Origin: Actinocrinis sp046724665
GTDB lineage: Bacteria; Actinomycetota; Actinomycetes; Streptomycetales; Catenulisporaceae
Reading direction: 5' to 3'
Length of the DNA stretch: 5,813 nt
Assembly (NCBI GenBank): GCA_046724665.1
Contig: JBKOWZ010000304.1
Span: 1 to 5,813, forward strand
Of this stretch, positions 4,988 to 5,813 are shown piece after piece. The position numbers and the translations under genes were made by a program. The first letter of the stretch is position 1, and the number at the start of each line of letters is the position of its first letter. The notes under the pieces are model-generated. The model had not been told where the DNA came from. It saw only the letters and a program-made list of their open reading frames with translations, and ran no database searches.

Positions 4988-5813
4988 ATGAGCGACGAGC
5001 GCGGCTGGCAGCGGGGTGGTGAGCACGACCCCGAGAGCAGCGAGGAGCGGACGGAAGCCTACCGGGCCTGGCAGCGGCAGCAGCAGTTGCAGCGGCCATG
5101 GGACCGGCAGCAGCCCTGGCAGCAGGAGTCCGCGCCGCAGCCGCCCGTCGATCCGTGGTCACGTCCCGGGCATCCTCAGCAGGGCCCCGACGCGGATGCG
5201 GCGGACCGCGGCATGGTGTCGCGCGGCGACGACTTCAGGCCCGTGTACCAGCGCGACCCGCACGCCCAGGCCCCGCAACCGCCGAACCCGCCGCCGTACC
5301 AGGCCTCCCCGCCGCAGCCGCAACCGCCGCGCCCCGCGCGGCCGCAGCCGGTGCCCCCGCCGTTCCCACCCCAGTACCCCGCCCAGCAGCGCCCCGACCT
5401 GCCGCAGCTGCCGATGCGCGGCCGGCACGGCGGTTCCCCCGACAGCCAGGAGATGCCGAGAGCGCCGCGGCAGGACTTCGCCGGGCCCGGAGCCGGCGGC
5501 CCGGCAGAGCCCGGTCGGCGCGGCGGTCCGTCAGGCGCCGAATACGGCGGCCCGCCGACCGGGGGCAACCTGCCGCGGATCTCGGACCCGTCGCGTCGCG
5601 GCCCGGACATGTACAGCAACGAGCCGCGCACCGGCGCGCAGCGTCGCGACGGCGCGGGCGCGGGCCCGGGCACCGAGACTTTCCGCACGAACCGTCCCGG
5701 AGCCGGGCCGTCCCGGTCCGAGTCCGGACCCGGGGGCCGCGGCGCGGACGGACGGATCAACCGCGACATCGACCTCGACGAGTTCGGCGGGCGTGGCCGC
5801 GGCGGGCGCGGCG
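4988..5813 (+). CDS. Pro/Gln/Gly/Arg-rich disordered N-terminal region of a larger protein, 3' end missing
   Basis: An ATG at 4988 opens a frame with no stop through the right edge, giving 275 codons of uniform high third-position GC. The visible part has no signal peptide, membrane segment or recognisable domain. It starts with a charged Trp/Gln-rich stretch (about residues 1-45, with repeated WQ, WD and RQQ units), passes into Pro/Gln-rich sequence (about 48-140, with runs such as PPPYQ and PPPFPPQYP), then Gly/Arg/Pro-rich sequence (about 145-260) and ends with INRDIDLDEFGGRGRGGRG. Long disordered cytoplasmic N-termini of this kind precede the single membrane helix of many actinobacterial envelope proteins, notably LytR-CpsA-Psr (LCP) ligases, and the DIDLDE box near a basic Arg/Gly segment would suit that. 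This is a guess: the defining domain is outside the window. It is divergent from the kinase gene, and its Ser/Thr-containing tail could be a kinase substrate. Confidence 0.7.
   Translation, partial: MSDERGWQRGGEHDPESSEERTEAYRAWQRQQQLQRPWDRQQPWQQESAPQPPVDPWSRPGHPQQGPDADAADRGMVSRGDDFRPVYQRDPHAQAPQPPNPPPYQASPPQPQPPRPARPQPVPPPFPPQYPAQQRPDLPQLPMRGRHGGSPDSQEMPRAPRQDFAGPGAGGPAEPGRRGGPSGAEYGGPPTGGNLPRISDPSRRGPDMYSNEPRTGAQRRDGAGAGPGTETFRTNRPGAGPSRSESGPGGRGADGRINRDIDLDEFGGRGRGGRG

Noticed and set aside
5176..5769. Minus-strand open frame opposite the Pro-rich gene
   Set aside because: Gly/Pro/Arg-rich shadow of the plus-strand frame; the plus strand has the start, the ribosome binding site and a continuous frame to the edge.
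1..5813. CRISPR arrays, tRNA genes, insertion sequences or a defence island
   Set aside because: No regularly spaced repeats, tRNA-like cloverleaf, transposase motif or defence-type nuclease was seen; all long frames are accounted for by six ordinary chromosomal genes.

Overview
The window is very GC-rich DNA with strong G/C bias at third codon positions, GTG starts and little Shine-Dalgarno sequence. Together with an F420-type split-barrel oxidoreductase, an actinobacterial-type Nei2 glycosylase and a one-transmembrane Hanks-type kinase, this points to a chromosomal segment of a filamentous actinomycete (Streptomyces/Catenulispora-like; the genus cannot be fixed from this sequence). I see no tRNA, rRNA, insertion sequence, CRISPR array or phage gene.

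Layout, left to right. At 2-856 (+) is the 3' part of a ROK-family sugar-responsive regulator whose DNA-binding end lies outside the window. It converges on a gene at 933-1844 (-) for a propeller-like protein resembling glycoside hydrolases, with no signal peptide. Two overlapping hairpins fill the 76-base gap. That gene is divergent from a PPOX-class F420-dependent oxidoreductase gene (1886-2362, +), whose start is only 41 bases away. A nei2 endonuclease VIII-type DNA glycosylase gene follows at 2429-3232 (+), converging with 23 bases to spare on a membrane serine/threonine protein kinase gene (3256-4746, -). After a 241-base divergent intergenic region comes the start of a long Pro/Gln/Gly/Arg-rich protein (4988 to beyond 5813, +), which runs off the window and may be the cytoplasmic N-terminal part of a membrane envelope protein.

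How the genes fit together. The ROK regulator and the propeller protein could form a carbohydrate-related pair. The F420 oxidoreductase and Nei2 lie in tandem and both fit redox or oxidative-damage defence, but nei2 seems to have its own promoter. The kinase and the disordered protein are divergent neighbours, and a kinase-substrate link is possible but unproven.

The most notable shared feature is at the gene starts. All four complete genes have an NAnnnT-type -10 hexamer 6-7 bases before the start codon and no convincing ribosome binding site, the arrangement expected of leaderless transcripts. Only the right-hand truncated gene has a recognisable ribosome binding site. I did not find a clearly new multi-gene system. 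The least explained items are the kinase's extracellular helical domain and the cytosolic propeller protein.
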